A stretch of 64,000 nt of DNA from Ptiloglossa arizonensis (lineage: Eukaryota; Arthropoda; Insecta; Hymenoptera; Colletidae), in contig NW_027478880.1 in NCBI RefSeq assembly GCF_051014685.1, forward strand, positions 344,099 through 408,098. Reading direction: 5' to 3'. Made by a program: the position numbers and the translations under genes. This document shows positions 27,731 to 40,324 of the stretch, piece after piece (positions within the stretch are counted from its first letter, which is position 1; each line of letters opens with the position of its first letter). The notes beneath the pieces are model-generated. The model worked only from the letters and a program-made list of their open reading frames with translations, did no database searches and had not been told where the DNA came from.

Positions 27731-28261
27731 AGAATGGCCTAGGGAAAAAATACACATACCGTTGTAATCGGGCGAGTTTCTACTTTCAGATGCAACAGGA
27801 ATTTTTGGGTTAGGTCAATCCGTTCGCGAGATATGGGAGTTTGAAGCCAAGGAATGGTTGAGAAGACAACAAATATTTCGCACTTCTGCTGCTCCAAACG
27901 CTTAACCAGAATGGCCTAGGGTTAAAATACACATACCGCTGTAATCGGGCGAGTCTCTACTTTCAGATGCAACGGGAATTTTTGGGTTAGGTCAATTCGT
28001 TCGCGAGATATGGGAGTTTGACGCTAAGAAATGGTTGAGAAGACAACAAATTTTTCGCAATTCTGCTGCTCCAAACGCTTAACCAGAATGGCCTAGGGAA
28101 AAAATACACATACCGTTGTAATCGGGCGAGTTTCTACTTTCAGATGCAATAGGAATTTTTGGGTTAGGTCAATCCGTTCGCGAGATATGGGAGTTTGAAG
28201 CCAAGAAATGGTTGAGAAGGCAAAAAATTTTTCGCAATTCTGCTGCTCCAAACGCTTAACC
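27731..28261 (+). repeat. Three-monomer segment duplicated 4248 bp downstream
   Basis: Markers CCAAGGAATGG, GGGTTAAAATACAC, GAGTCTCTACTTTCAG, GCAACGGGAATTTTT and AATTCGTTCGC recur at 31979-32509, exactly 24 monomers later. Adjacent blocks sit at a 20-monomer offset, so the four-monomer difference records a separate insertion or duplication between them. Confidence 0.85.
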
Positions 28262-29323
28262 AGAATGGCCTAGGTAAAAAATACACATACCGCTGTAATC
28301 GGGCGAGTTTCTACTTTCAGATGCAACAGGAATTTTTGGTTTAGGTCAATCCGTTCGCGAGATATGGGAGTTTGAAGCTAAGAAATGGTTGAGAATACAA
28401 AAACTTTTTCGCACTTCTGCTGCTCCAAACGCTTAACCAGAATGGCCTAGGGAAAAAATACACATGCCGTTGTAATCGGGCGAGTTTCTACTTTCAGATG
28501 CAACAGGAATTTTTGGGTTATGTCAATCCGTTCGCGAGATATGGGAGTTTGAAGCTAAGAAATGGTTGAGAAGGCAAAAAATTTTTCGGAATTCTGCTGC
28601 TCCAAACGCTTAACCAGAATGGCCTAGGGAAAAAATACACATACCTTTGTAATCGGGCGAGTTTCTACTTTCAGATGCAACAGGAATTTTTGGGTTAGGT
28701 CAATCCGTTCGCGAGATATGGGAGTTTGAAGCTAAGAAATGGTTGAGAAGACAACAAATTTTTCGCACTTCTGCTGCGCCAAACGCTTAACCAGAATGGC
28801 CTAGTGAAAAAATACACATACCGTTGTAATCGGGCGAGTTTCTACTTTCAGATGCAATTGGAATTTTTGGGTTAGGTCAATCCGTTCGCGAGATATGGGA
28901 GTTTGAAGCCAAGAAATGGTTGAGAAGGCAAAAAATTTTTCGCAATTCTGCTGCTCCAAACGCTTAACCAGAATGGCCTAGGGAAAAAATACACATACCG
29001 TTGTAATCGGGCGAGTTTCGACTTTCAGATGCAACAGCAATTTTTGGGTTAGGTCAATCCGTTCGCGAGATATGGGAGTTTGAAGCTAAGAAATGGTTGA
29101 GAAGACAACAAATTTTTCGCACTTCTGCTGCTCCAAACGCTTAACCAGAATGGCCTAGTGAGAAAATACACACACCGTTGTAATCGGGCGAGTTTCTACT
29201 TTCAGATGCAATTGGAATTTTTGGGTTAGGTCAATCCGTTCGCGAGATATGGGAGTTTGAAGCCAAGAAATGGTTGAGAAGGCAAAAAATTTTTCGCAAT
29301 TCTGCTGCTCCAAACGCTTAACC
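28262..29323 (+). repeat. Six-monomer tandem HOR, copy 1 (1062 bp)
   Basis: The six monomers carry, in order, CCTAGGTAAAAAA with ATACAAAAAC; ACATGCCG with CGGAATTCTG; ACATACCTTTG with GCTGCGCCAAAC; GCAATTGG; GATGCAACAGCAATTTTT; and AGTGAGAAAATACACACACC. The same series follows 1062 bp later with no difference noticed in these markers. Confidence 0.92.
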
Positions 29324-30385
29324 AGAATGGCCTAGGTAAAAAATACACATACCGCTGTAATCGGGCGAGTTTCTACTTTCAGATGCAACAGGAATTTTTG
29401 GTTTAGGTCAATCCGTTCGCGAGATATGGGAGTTTGAAGCTAAGAAATGGTTGAGAATACAAAAACTTTTTCGCACTTCTGCTGCTCCAAACGCTTAACC
29501 AGAATGGCCTAGGGAAAAAATACACATGCCGTTGTAATCGGGCGAGTTTCTACTTTCAGATGCAACAGGAATTTTTGGGTTATGTCAATCCGTTCGCGAG
29601 ATATGGGAGTTTGAAGCTAAGAAATGGTTGAGAAGGCAAAAAATTTTTCGGAATTCTGCTGCTCCAAACGCTTAACCAGAATGGCCTAGGGAAAAAATAC
29701 ACATACCTTTGTAATCGGGCGAGTTTCTACTTTCAGATGCAACAGGAATTTTTGGGTTAGGTCAATCCGTTCGCGAGATATGGGAGTTTGAAGCTAAGAA
29801 ATGGTTGAGAAGACAACAAATTTTTCGCACTTCTGCTGCGCCAAACGCTTAACCAGAATGGCCTAGTGAAAAAATACACATACCGTTGTAATCGGGCGAG
29901 TTTCTACTTTCAGATGCAATTGGAATTTTTGGGTTAGGTCAATCCGTTCGCGAGATATGGGAGTTTGAAGCCAAGAAATGGTTGAGAAGGCAAAAAATTT
30001 TTCGCAATTCTGCTGCTCCAAACGCTTAACCAGAATGGCCTAGGGAAAAAATACACATACCGTTGTAATCGGGCGAGTTTCGACTTTCAGATGCAACAGC
30101 AATTTTTGGGTTAGGTCAATCCGTTCGCGAGATATGGGAGTTTGAAGCTAAGAAATGGTTGAGAAGACAACAAATTTTTCGCACTTCTGCTGCTCCAAAC
30201 GCTTAACCAGAATGGCCTAGTGAGAAAATACACACACCGTTGTAATCGGGCGAGTTTCTACTTTCAGATGCAATTGGAATTTTTGGGTTAGGTCAATCCG
30301 TTCGCGAGATATGGGAGTTTGAAGCCAAGAAATGGTTGAGAAGGCAAAAAATTTTTCGCAATTCTGCTGCTCCAAACGCTTAACC
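29324..30385 (+). repeat. Six-monomer tandem HOR, copy 2 (1062 bp)
   Basis: This is an adjacent copy of the preceding unit at an exact offset of 1062 bp, with all six marker sets in the same order. Its last monomer also begins the copy of the 20-monomer-offset duplication, so the six-monomer event is nested in a larger rearrangement. Confidence 0.92.
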
Positions 30386-31270
30386 AGAATGGCCTAGGGA
30401 AAAAATACACATACCGTTGTAATCGGGCGAGTTTCGACTTTCAGAAGCAATAGGAATTTTCGGGTTAGGTCAATCCGTTCGCGAGATATGGGAGTTTGAA
30501 GCAAAGAAATTGTTGAGAAGGCAACAAATTTTTCGCAATTCTGCTGCTCCAAACGCTTAACAAGAATGGCCTAGGGAAAAAATACACATACCGTTGTAAT
30601 CGGGCGAGTTTCTACTTTCAGATGCAACAGGAATTTTTGGGTTATGTCAATCCGTTCGCGAGATATGGGAGTTTGAAGCCAAGAAATGGTTGAGAAGGCA
30701 AACGATTTTTCGCAATACTGCTGCTCCAAACGCTTAACAAGAATGGCTTAGGGAAAAAATACACATACCGTTGTAATCGGGCGAGTTTCTACTTTCAGAT
30801 GCAACAGGAATTTGTCGGTTAGGTCAATCCGTTCGCGAGATATGGGAGTTTGAAGCCAAGAAATGGTTGAGAAGGCAAAAAATTTTTCGCAATTCTGCTG
30901 CTCCAAACGCTTAACCAGAATGGCCTAGGGAAAAAATACACATACCGTTGTAATCGGGCGAGTTTCTACTTTCAGACGCTACAGGAATTTTTGGGTTAGG
31001 TCAATCCGTTCGCGAGATATGGGAGTTTGAAGCCAAGAAATGGTTGAGAAGGCAAAAAATTTTTCGCAATTCTGCTTCTCCAAACGCTTAACCAGAATGG
31101 CCTAGGGTAAAAATACACATACCGCTGTAATCGGGCGAGTTTCGACTTTCAGAAGCAATAGGAATTTTTGGTTTAGGTCAATACGTTCGCGAGATATGGG
31201 AGTTTGAAGCCAAGAAATGGTTGAGAAGGCAAAAAATTTTTCGCAATTCTGCTGCTCCAAACGCTTAACA
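30209..31270 (+). repeat. Downstream copy of the 20-monomer-offset duplication
   Basis: This is the partner of 26669-27730. One difference noted is TAGGAATTTTCGGG near 30460 against TAGGAATTTTTGGG. The GGAATTTGTCGG variant then occurs once more at about 31341, outside the copied segment, which shows further local spread of that variant. Confidence 0.86.
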
Positions 31271-31978
31271 AGAATGGCCTAGGGAAAAAATACACATACC
31301 GTTGTAATCGGGCGAGTTTCTACTTTCAGATGCAACAGGAATTTGTCGGTTAGGTCAATCCGTTCGCGAGATATGGGAGTTTGAAGCCAAGAAATGGTTG
31401 AGAAGGCAAAAAATTTTTCGCAATTCTGCTGCTCCAAACGCTTAACCAGAATGGCCTAGGGAAAAAATACACATACCGTTGTAATCGGGCGAGTTTCTAC
31501 TTTCAGAAGCAATAGGAATTTTTGGGTTAGGTCAATCCGTTCGCGAGATATGGGAGTTTGAAGCCAAGAAATGGTTGGGAAGGCAAAAAATTTTTCGCAA
31601 TTCTGCTGCTCCAAACGCTTAACAAGAATGGCCTAGGGAAAAAATACACATACCGTTGTAATCGGGCGAGTTTCTACTTTCAGATGCAACAGGAATTTTT
31701 GGGTTAGGTCAATCCGTTCGCGAGATATGGGAGTTTGAAGCTAAGAAATCGTTGAGAAGACAACAAATTTTCCGCACTTCTGCTGCTCCAAACGCTCAAC
31801 CAGAATGGCCTAGGGAAAAAATACACATACCGTTGTAATCGGGCGAGTTTCTAGTTTCAGATGCAATTGGAATTTTTGGGTTAGGTCAATCCGTTCGCGA
31901 GATATGGGAGTTTGAAGCCAAGAAATGGTTGAGAAGGCAAAAAATTTTTCGCAATTCTGCTGCTCCAAACGCTTAACA

Positions 31979-32509
31979 AGAATGGCCTAGGGAAAAAATA
32001 CACATACCGTTGTAATCGGGCGAGTTTCTACTTTCAGATGCAACAGGAATTTTTGGGTTAGGTCAATCCGTTCGCGAGATATGGGAGTTTGAAGCCAAGG
32101 AATGGTTGAGAAGACAACAAATTTTTCGCACTTCTGCTGCTCCAAACGCTTAACCAGAATGGCCTAGGGTTAAAATACACATACCGCTGTAATCGGGCGA
32201 GTCTCTACTTTCAGATGCAACGGGAATTTTTGGGTTAGGTCAATTCGTTCGCGAGATATGGGAGTTTGACGCTAAGAAATGGTTGAGAAGACAACAAATT
32301 TTTCGCAATTCTGCTGCTCCAAACGCTTAACCAGAATGGCCTAGGGAAAAAATACACATACCGTTGTAATCGGGCGAGTTTCTACTTTCAGATGCAATAG
32401 GAATTTTTGGGTTAGGTCAATCCGTTCGCGAGATATGGGAGTTTGAAGCCAAGAAATGATTGAGAAGGCAAACAATTTTTCGCAATTCTGCTGCTCCAAA
32501 CGCTTAACC
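31979..32509 (+). repeat. Downstream copy of the 24-monomer-offset duplication
   Basis: This is the partner of 27731-28261. Differences include AAATTTTTCGC here against AAATATTTCGC in the upstream copy, and GAAATGATTGAG with CAAACAATTTTT in the last monomer here. Confidence 0.83.
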
Positions 32510-33925
32510 AGAATGGCCTAGGGAAAAAATACACATACCGCTGTAATCGGGCGAGTTTCTACTTTCAGATGCAACAGGAATTTTTGGTTTAAGTCAATCC
32601 GTTCGCGAGATATGGGAGTTTGAAGCTAAGAAATGGTTGAGAAGACAACAACTTTTTCGCACTTCTGCTGCTCCAAACGCTTAACCAGAATGGCCTAGGG
32701 AAAAAATACACATACCGTTGTAATCGGGCGAGTTTCGACTTTCAGAAGCAATAGGAATTTTTGGGTTAGGTCAATCCGTTCGCGAGAAATGGGAGTTTGA
32801 AGCCAAGAAATGGTTGGGAAGGCAAAAAATTTTTCGCAATTCTGCTGCTCCAAACGCTTAACAAGAATGGCCTAGGGAAAAAATACACATACCGTTGTAA
32901 TCGGGCGAGTTTCTACTTTCAGATGCAACAGGAATTTTTGGGTTAGGTCAATCCGTTCGCGAGATATTGGAGTTTGAAGCTAAGAAATCGTTGAGAAGAC
33001 AACAAATTTTTCGCACTTCTGCTGCTCCAAACGCTGAACCAGAATGGCCTAGGGAAAAAATACACATACCGTTGTAATCGGGCGAGTTTCTAGTTTCAGA
33101 TGCAATTGGAATTTTTGGGTTAGGTCAATCCGTTCGCGAGATATGGGAGTTTGAAGCCAAGAAATGGTTGAGAAGGCAAAAAATTTTTCGCAATTCTGCT
33201 GCTCCAAACGCTTAACCAGAATGGCCTAGGGAAAAAATACACATACCGCTGTAATCGGGCGAGTTTCTACTTTCAGATGCAACAGGAATTTTTGGTTTAA
33301 GTCAATCCGTTCGCGAGATATGGGAGTTTGAAGCTAAGAAATGGTTGAGAAGACAACAAATTTTTCGCACTTCTGCTGCTCCAAACGCTTAACCAGAATG
33401 GCCTAGGGAAAAAATACACATACCGTTGTAATCGGGCGAGTTTCGACTTTCAGAAGCAATAGGAATTTTTGGGTTAGGTCAATCCGTTCGCGAGATATGG
33501 GAGTTTGAAGCCACGAAATGGTTGGGAAGGCAAAAATTTTTCGCAATTCCTGCTGCTCCAAACGCTTAACAAGAATGGCCTAGGGAAAAAATACACATAC
33601 CGTTGTAATCGGGCGAGTTTCTACTTTCAGATGCAACAGGAATTTTTGGGTTAGGTCAATCCGTTCGCGAGATATGGGAGTTTGAAGCTAAGAAATGGTT
33701 GAGAAGGCAAAAAATTTTTCGCAATTCTGCTGCTCCAAACGCTTAACCAGAATGGCCTAGGGAAAAAATACACATACCGCTGTAATCGGGCGAGTTTCTA
33801 CTTTCAGATGCAATTGGAATTTTTGGGTTAGGTCAATCCGTTCGCGAGATATAGGAGTTTGAAGCCAAGAAATGGTTGAGAAGGCAAAAAATTTTTCGCA
33901 ATTCTGCTGCTCCAAACGCTTAACC
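32510..33925 (+). repeat. Four-monomer tandem duplication (708 bp x 2)
   Basis: Copies at 32510-33217 and 33218-33925 share GGTTTAAGTC (unique to this pair, 708 bp apart), then a CGACTTTCAGAAGCAATAGG monomer with TTGGGAAGG, a GATGCAACAGG monomer with GCTAAG, and a GCAATTGG monomer. They have diverged: copy 1 has GAAATCGTTGAG and CGCTGAACC, and copy 2 has CCACGAAATGG and two 1-bp length changes near 33537-33550 that cancel out. Related monomers with TTGGGAAGG, AAATCGTTG and CTAGTTTCAG also lie at 31.5-31.9 kb, seven monomers before copy 1's. Confidence 0.78.
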
Positions 33926-34279
33926 AGAATGGCCTAAGGAAAAAATACACATACCGTTGTAATCGGGCGAGTTTCTACTTTCAGACGCTACAGGAATTTT
34001 TGGGTTAGGTCAATCCGTTCGCGAGATATGGGAGTTTGAAGCCAAGAAATGGTTGAGAAGGCAAAAAATTCTTCGCAATTCTGCTGCTCCAAACGCTTAA
34101 CCAGAATGGCCTAGGGAAAAAATACACATACCGTTGTAATCGGGCGAGTCTCTACTTCCAGACGCTACAGGAATTTTTGGGTTAGGTCAATCCGTTCGCG
34201 AGATATGGGAGTTTGAAGCCAAGAAATGGTTGACAAGGCAAAAAATTTTTCGCAATTCTGCTGCTCCAAACGCTTAACC

Positions 34280-36934
34280 AGAATGGCCTAGGGAAAAAAT
34301 ACACATACCGTTATAATCGAGCGAGTTTCTACTTTCAGATGCAATAGGAATTTTTGGGTTAGGTCAATCCGTTCGCGAGATATGGGAGTTTGAAACTAAG
34401 AAATGGTTGAGAAGACAACAAATCTTTCGCACTTCTGCTGCTCTAAACGCTTAACCAGAATGGCCTAGGGGAAAAATACACATACCGTTGTAATCGGGCG
34501 AGTTTCTACTTTCAGATGCAATAGGAATTTTTGGGTTAGGTCAATCGGTTCGCGAGATATGGGAGTTTGAAGCCAAGAAATGGTTGAGAATGCAAAAAAT
34601 ATTTTTCAATTCTGCTGCTCCAAACGCTTAACCAGAATGGCCTAGGGAAAAAATACACATACCGTTGTAATCGGGCGAGTTTCTACTGTCAGATGCAACA
34701 GGAATTTTTGGGTTGGGTCAATCCGTTCGCGAGATATGGGAGTTTGAAGCCAAGAAATGGTTGAGAGGGCAAAAAATTTTTCGCATTTCTGCTGCTCCAA
34801 ACGCTTAACCAGAATGGCCTAGGGAAAAAATACACATACCGTTGTAATCGGGCGAGTTTCTACTTTCAGATGCAATAGGAATTTTTGAGTTAGGTCAATC
34901 CGTTCGCGAGATATGGGAGTTTGAAGCCAAGAAATGGTTGAGAAGGCAACAAATTTTTCGCAATTCTGCAGCTCCAAACGCTTAACCAGAATGGCCTAGG
35001 GAGAAAATACACATACCGTTGTAATCGGGCGAGTTTCTACTTTCAGATGCAATAGGAATTTTTGGGTTAGGTCAATCCGTTCGCGAGATAAGGGAGTTTG
35101 AAGCCAAGAAATGGTTGAGAAGGCAAAAAATTTTTCGCAATTCTGCTGCTCCAAACGCTTAAACAGACTGGCCTAGGGAAAAAATACAGATACCGTTATA
35201 ATCGGGCGAGTTTCTACTTTCAGATGCAACAGGAATTTTTGGGTTAGGTCAATCCGTTCGCGAGATATGGGAGTTTGAAGCTAAGAAATGGTTGAGAAGA
35301 CAACAGATCTTTCGCACTTCTGCTGCTCCAAACGCTTAACCAGAATGGCCTAGGGAAAAAATACACATACCGTTGTAATCGGGCGAGTTTCTACTTTCAG
35401 ATGCAATAGGAATTTTTGGGTTAGGTCAATCCGTTCGCGAGATATGGGAGTTTGAAGCCAAGAAATGGTTGAGAAGGCAAAAAATTCTTCGCAATTCTGC
35501 TGCTCCAAACGCTTAACCAGAATGGCCTAGGGAAAAAATACACATACCGTTGTAATCGGGCGAGTCTCTACTTCCAGACGCTACAGGAATTTTTGTGTTA
35601 GGTCAATCCGTTCGCGAGATATGGGAGTTTGAAGCCAAGAAATGGTTGAGAAGGCAAAAAATTTTTCGCAATTCTGCTGCTCCAAACGCTTAACCAGAAT
35701 GGCCTAGGGAAAAAATACAGATACCGTTATAATCGGGCGAGTTTCTACTTTCAGATGCAACAGGAATTTTTGGGTTAGGTCAATCCGTTCGCGAGATATG
35801 GGAGTTTGAAACTAAGAAATGGTTGAGAAGACAACAAATCTTTCGCACTTCTGCTGCTCCAAACGCTTAACCAGAATGGCCTAGGGAAAAAATACACATA
35901 CCGTTGTAATCGGGCGAGTTTCTACTTTCAGATGCAATAGGAATTTTTGGGTTAGGTCAATCCGTTCGCGAGATATGGGAGTTTGAAGCCAAGAAATGGT
36001 TGAGAAGGCAAAAAATTTTTCGCAATTCTGCTGCTCCAAACGCTTAACCAGAATGGCCTAGGGAAAAAATACACATACCGTTGTAATCGGGCGAGTCTCT
36101 ACTTCCAGGCGCTACAGGAATTTTTGGGTTAGGTCAATCCGTTCGCGAGATATGGGAGTTTGAAGCCAAGAAATGGTTGAGAAGGCAAAAAATTTTTCGC
36201 AATTCTGCTGCTCCAAACGCTTAACCAGAATGGCCTAGGGAAAAAATACACATACCGTTGTAATCGGGCGAGTTTCTACTTTCAGATGCAATAGGAATTT
36301 TTGGGTTAGGTCAATCCGTTCGCGAGATATGGGAGTTTGAAGCCAAGAAATGGTTGAGAAGGCAAAAAATTTTTCGCAATTCTGCTGCTCCAAACGCTTA
36401 ACCAGAATGGCCTAGGGAAAAAATACACATACCGTTGTAATCGGGCGAGTCTCTACTTCCAGGCGCTACAGGAATTTTTGGGTTAGGTCAATCCGTTCGC
36501 GAGATATGGGAGTTTGAAGCCAAGAAATGGTTGAGAAGGCAAAAAATTTTTCGCAATTCTGCTGCTCCAAACGCTTAACCAGAATGGCCTAGGGAAAAAA
36601 TACACATACCGTTGTAATCGGGCGAGTTTCGACTTTCAGATGCAATAGGAATTTTTGGGTTAGGTCAATCCGTTCGCGAGATATGGGAGTTTGAAGCCAA
36701 GAACTGGTTGAGAAGGCAACAAATTTTTCGCAATTCTGCTGCTCCAAACGCTTAACCAGAATGGCCTAGGGAAAAAATACACATACCGTTGTAATCGGGC
36801 GAGTTTCGACTTTCAGATGCAATAGGAATTTTTGGGTTAGGTCAATCCGTTCGCGAGATATGGGAGTTTGAAGCCAAGAAATGGTTGAGAAGGCAACAAA
36901 TCTTTCGCACTTCTGCTGCTCCAAACGCTTAACC
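34280..36934 (+). repeat. 15-monomer segment, upstream copy of a 25-monomer-offset duplication
   Basis: This matches 38705-41360 at an offset of 4425-4426 bp. Shared rare variants are GCTCTAAACGC, TCAATCGGTTCGC, AATGCAAAAAATATTTTTCAA, CTACTGTCAG, GGGTTGGGTC, CTGCAGCTCC, GAGATAAGGG and CAACAGATCTTTCGC. The monomer at 36050-36226, of the CCAGGCGCT type, is the one whose counterpart downstream is mostly replaced by adapter sequence. Confidence 0.88.
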
Positions 36935-37111
36935 AGAATGGCCTAGGGAAAAAATACACATACCGTTGTAATCGGGCGAGTTTCTACTTTCAGATGCAAT
37001 AGGAATTTTTGGGTTAGGTCAATCCGTTCGCGAGATATGGGAGTTTGAAGCCAAGAAATGGTTGAGAAGGCAAAAAATTCTTCGCAATTCTGCTGCTCCA
37101 AACGCTTAACC
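35519..37111 (+). repeat. Nine-monomer HOR, copy 1 (1593 bp)
   Basis: The monomer order is CCAGACGCT with TTTTGTGTTAGG; TATAATC with GAAACTAAG; GATGCAATAGG; CCAGGCGCT; GATGCAATAGG; CCAGGCGCT; CGACTTTC with GAACTGG; CGACTTTC with CAACAAATCTTTCGCACTTC; GATGCAATAGG with AAATTCTTCGC. The same order, except in the last two monomers, follows at 37112-38704. Confidence 0.88.
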
Positions 37112-38704
37112 AGAATGGCCTAGGGAAAAAATACACATACCGTTGTAATCGGGCGAGTCTCTACTTCCAGACGCTACAGGAATTTTTGTGTTAGGTCAAT
37201 CCGTTCGCGAGATATGGGAGTTTGAAGCCAAGAAATGGTTGAGAAGGCAAAAAATTTTTCGCAATTCTGCTGCTCCAAACGCTTAACCAGAATGGCCTAG
37301 GGAAAAAATACAGATACCGTTATAATCGGGCGAGTTTCTACTTTCAGATGCAACAGGAATTTTGGGTTAGGTCAATCCGTTCGCGAGATATGGGGAGTTT
37401 GAAACTAAGAAATGGTTGAGAAGACAACAAATCTTTCGCACTTCTGCTGCTCCAAACGCTTAACCAGAATGGCCTAGGGAAAAAATACACATACCGTTGT
37501 AATCGGGCGAGTTTCTACTTTCAGATGCAATAGGAATTTTTGGGTTAGGTCAATCCGTTCGCGAGATATGGGAGTTTGAAGCCAAGAAATGGTTGAGAAG
37601 GCAAAAAATTTTTCGCAATTCTGCTGCTCCAAACGCTTAACCAGAATGGCCTAGGGAAAAAATACACATACCGTTGTAATCGGGCGAGTCTCTACTTCCA
37701 GGCGCTACAGGAATTTTTGGGTTAGGTCAATCCGTTCGCGAGATATGGGAGTTTGAAGCCAAGAAATGGTTGAGAAGGCAAAAAATTTTTCGCAATTCTG
37801 CTGCTCCAAACGCTTAACCAGAATGGCCTAGGGAAAAAATACACATACCGTTGTAATCGGGCGAGTTTCTACTTTCAGATGCAATAGGAATTTTTGGGTT
37901 AGGTCAATCCGTTCGCGAGATATGGGAGTTTGAAGCCAAGAAATGGTTGAGAAGGCAAAAAATTTTTCGCAATTCTGCTGCTCCAAACGCTTAACCAGAA
38001 TGGCCTAGGGGAAAAAATACACATACCGTTGTAATCGGGCGAGTCTCTACTTCCAGGCGCTACAGGAATTTTTGGTTAGGTCAATCCGTTCGCGAGATAT
38101 GGGAGTTTGAAGCCAAGAAATGGTTGAGAAGGCAAAAAATTTTTCGCAATTCTGCTGCTCCAAACGCTTAACCAGAATGGCCTAGGGAAAAAATACACAT
38201 ACCGTTGTAATCGGGCGAGTTTCGACTTTCAGATGCAATAGGAATTTTTGGGTTAGGTCAATCCGTTCGCGAGATATGGGAGTTTGAAGCCAAGAACTGG
38301 TTGAGAAGGCAACAAATTTTTCGCAATTCTGCTGCTCCAAACGCTTAACCAGAATGGCCTAGGGAAAAAATACACATACCGTTGTAATCGGGCGAGTTTC
38401 GACTTTCAGATGCAATAGGAATTTTTGGGTTAGGTCAATCCGTTCGCGAGATATGGGAGTTTGAAGCCAAGAAATGGTTGAGAAGGCAAAAAATTTTTCG
38501 CAATTCTGCTGCTCCAAACGCTTAACCAGAATGGCCTAGGGAAAAAATACACATACCGTTGTAATCGGGCGAGTCTCTACTTCCAGGCGCTACAGGAATT
38601 TTTGGGTTAGGTCAATCCGTTCGCGAGATATGGGAGTTTGAAGCCAAGAAATGGTTGAGAAGGCAAAAAATTTTTCGCAATTCTGCTGCTCCAAACGCTT
38701 AACC
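37112..38704 (+). repeat. Nine-monomer HOR, copy 2 (1593 bp), with single-base length errors
   Basis: This is the second copy, 1593 bp after the first. Four single-base length differences from copy 1 cancel out: GGAATTTTGGG (T lost, near 37360), ATGGGGAG (G gained, near 37392), CTAGGGGAAAAAATAC (G gained, near 38010) and TTTTTGGTTAGG (G lost, near 38074). The last two monomers differ from copy 1. Such changes are absent from copy 1, which fits consensus error as well as mutation. Confidence 0.85.
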
Positions 38705-40324
38705 AGAATGGCCTAGGGAAAAAATACACATACCGTTATAATCGGGCGAGTTTCTACTTTCAGATGCAATAGGAATTTTTGGGTTAGGTCAATCCGTTCG
38801 CGAGATATGGGAGTTTGAAACTAAGAAATGGTTGAGAAGACAACAAATCTTTCGCACTTCTGCTTGCTCTAAACGCTTAACCAGAATGGCCTAGGGGAAA
38901 AATACACATACCGTTGTAATCGGGCGAGTTTCTACTTTCAGATGCAATAGGAATTTTTGGGTTAGGTCAATCGGTTCGCGAGATATGGGAGTTTGAAGCC
39001 AAGAAATGGTTGAGAATGCAAAAAATATTTTTCAATTCTGCTGCTCCAAACGCTTAACCAGAATGGCCTAGGGAAAAAATACACATACCGTTGTAATCGG
39101 GCGAGTTTCTACTGTCAGATGCAACAGGAATTTTTGGGTTGGGTCAATCCGTTCGCGAGATATGGGAGTTTGAAGCCAAGAAATGGTTGAGAAGGCAAAA
39201 AATTTTTCGCATTTCTGCTGCTCCAAACGCTTAACCAGAATGGCCTAGGGAAAAAATACACATACCGTTGTAATCGGGCGAGTTTCTACTTTCAGATGCA
39301 ATAGGAATTTTGAGTTAGGTCAATCCGTTCGCGAGATATGGGAGTTTGAAGCCAAGAAATGGTTGAGAAGGCAAAAAATTTTTCGCAATTCTGCAGCTCC
39401 AAACGCTTAACCAGAATGGCCTAGGGAGAAAATACACATACCGTTGTAATCGGGCGAGTTCTCTACTTTCAGATGCAATAGGAATTTTTGGGTTAGGTCA
39501 ATCCGTTCGCGAGATAAGGGAGTTTGAAGCCAAGAAATGGTTGAGAAGGCAAAAAATTTTTCGCAATTCTGCTGCTCCAAACGCTTAAACAGACTGGCCT
39601 AGGGAAAAAATACAGATACCGTTATAATCGGGCGAGTTTCTACTTTCAGATGCAACAGGAATTTTTGGGTTAGGTCAATCCGTTCGCGAGATATGGGAGT
39701 TTGAAGCTAAGAAATGGTTGAGAAGACAACAGATCTTTCGCACTTCTGCTGCTCCAAACGCTTAACCAGAATGGCCTAGGGAAAAAATACACATACCGTT
39801 GTAATCGGGCGAGTTTCTACTTTCAGATGCAATAGGAATTTTTGGGTTAGGTCAATCCGTTCGCGAGATATGGGAGTTTGAAGCCAAGAAATGGTTGAGA
39901 AGGCAAAAAATTCTTCGCAATTCTGCTGCTCCAAACGCTTAACCAGAATGGCCTAGGGAAAAAATACACATACCGTTGTAATCGGGCGAGTCTCTACTTC
40001 CAGACGCTACAGGAATTTTTGTGTTAGGTCAATCCGTTCGCGAGATATGGGAGTTTGAAGCCAAGAAATGGTTGAGAAGGCAAAAAATTTTTCGCAATTC
40101 TGCTGCTCCAAACGCTTAACCAGAATGGCCTAGGGAAAAAATACAGATACCGTTATAATCGGGCGAGTTTCTACTTTCAGATGCAACAGGAATTTTTGGG
40201 TTAGGTCAATCCGTTCGCGAGATATGGGAGTTTGAAACTAAGAAATGGTTGAGAAGACAACAAATCTTTCGCACTTCTGCTGCTCCAAACGCTTAACCAG
40301 AATGGCCTAGGGAAAAAATACACA

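Larger units (their letters stand above)
25784..33925 (+). repeat. Block C: mixed HORs, offsets of 4, 6, 20 and 24 monomers
   Basis: Markers of this block are GATGCAATTGGAATTTTT, GAAGCAAAGAAATTG, CGGAATTCTG, ACATACCTTTG, CTAGTTTCAG and GGTTGGGAAGG. Monomers are mostly full length, so displacements are exact multiples of 177 (708, 1062, 3540 and 4248). The copies are listed separately. There is no unique sequence. Confidence 0.85.

Noticed and set aside
34530..34560. Pol III B-box-like GGTTCGCGAGA, suggesting a tRNA- or SINE-derived origin
   Set aside because: Only the first half fits the B box, there is no matching A box or cloverleaf, and it is a single-base variant of the usual CCGTTCGCGAG.
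35190..35205. TATAAT in CCGTTATAATCGGG monomers, and CTATAATAC at 58.9, 60.85 and 63.15 kb, as promoter elements
   Set aside because: They are simple point or insertion variants of the satellite, with no gene downstream and no other promoter features.
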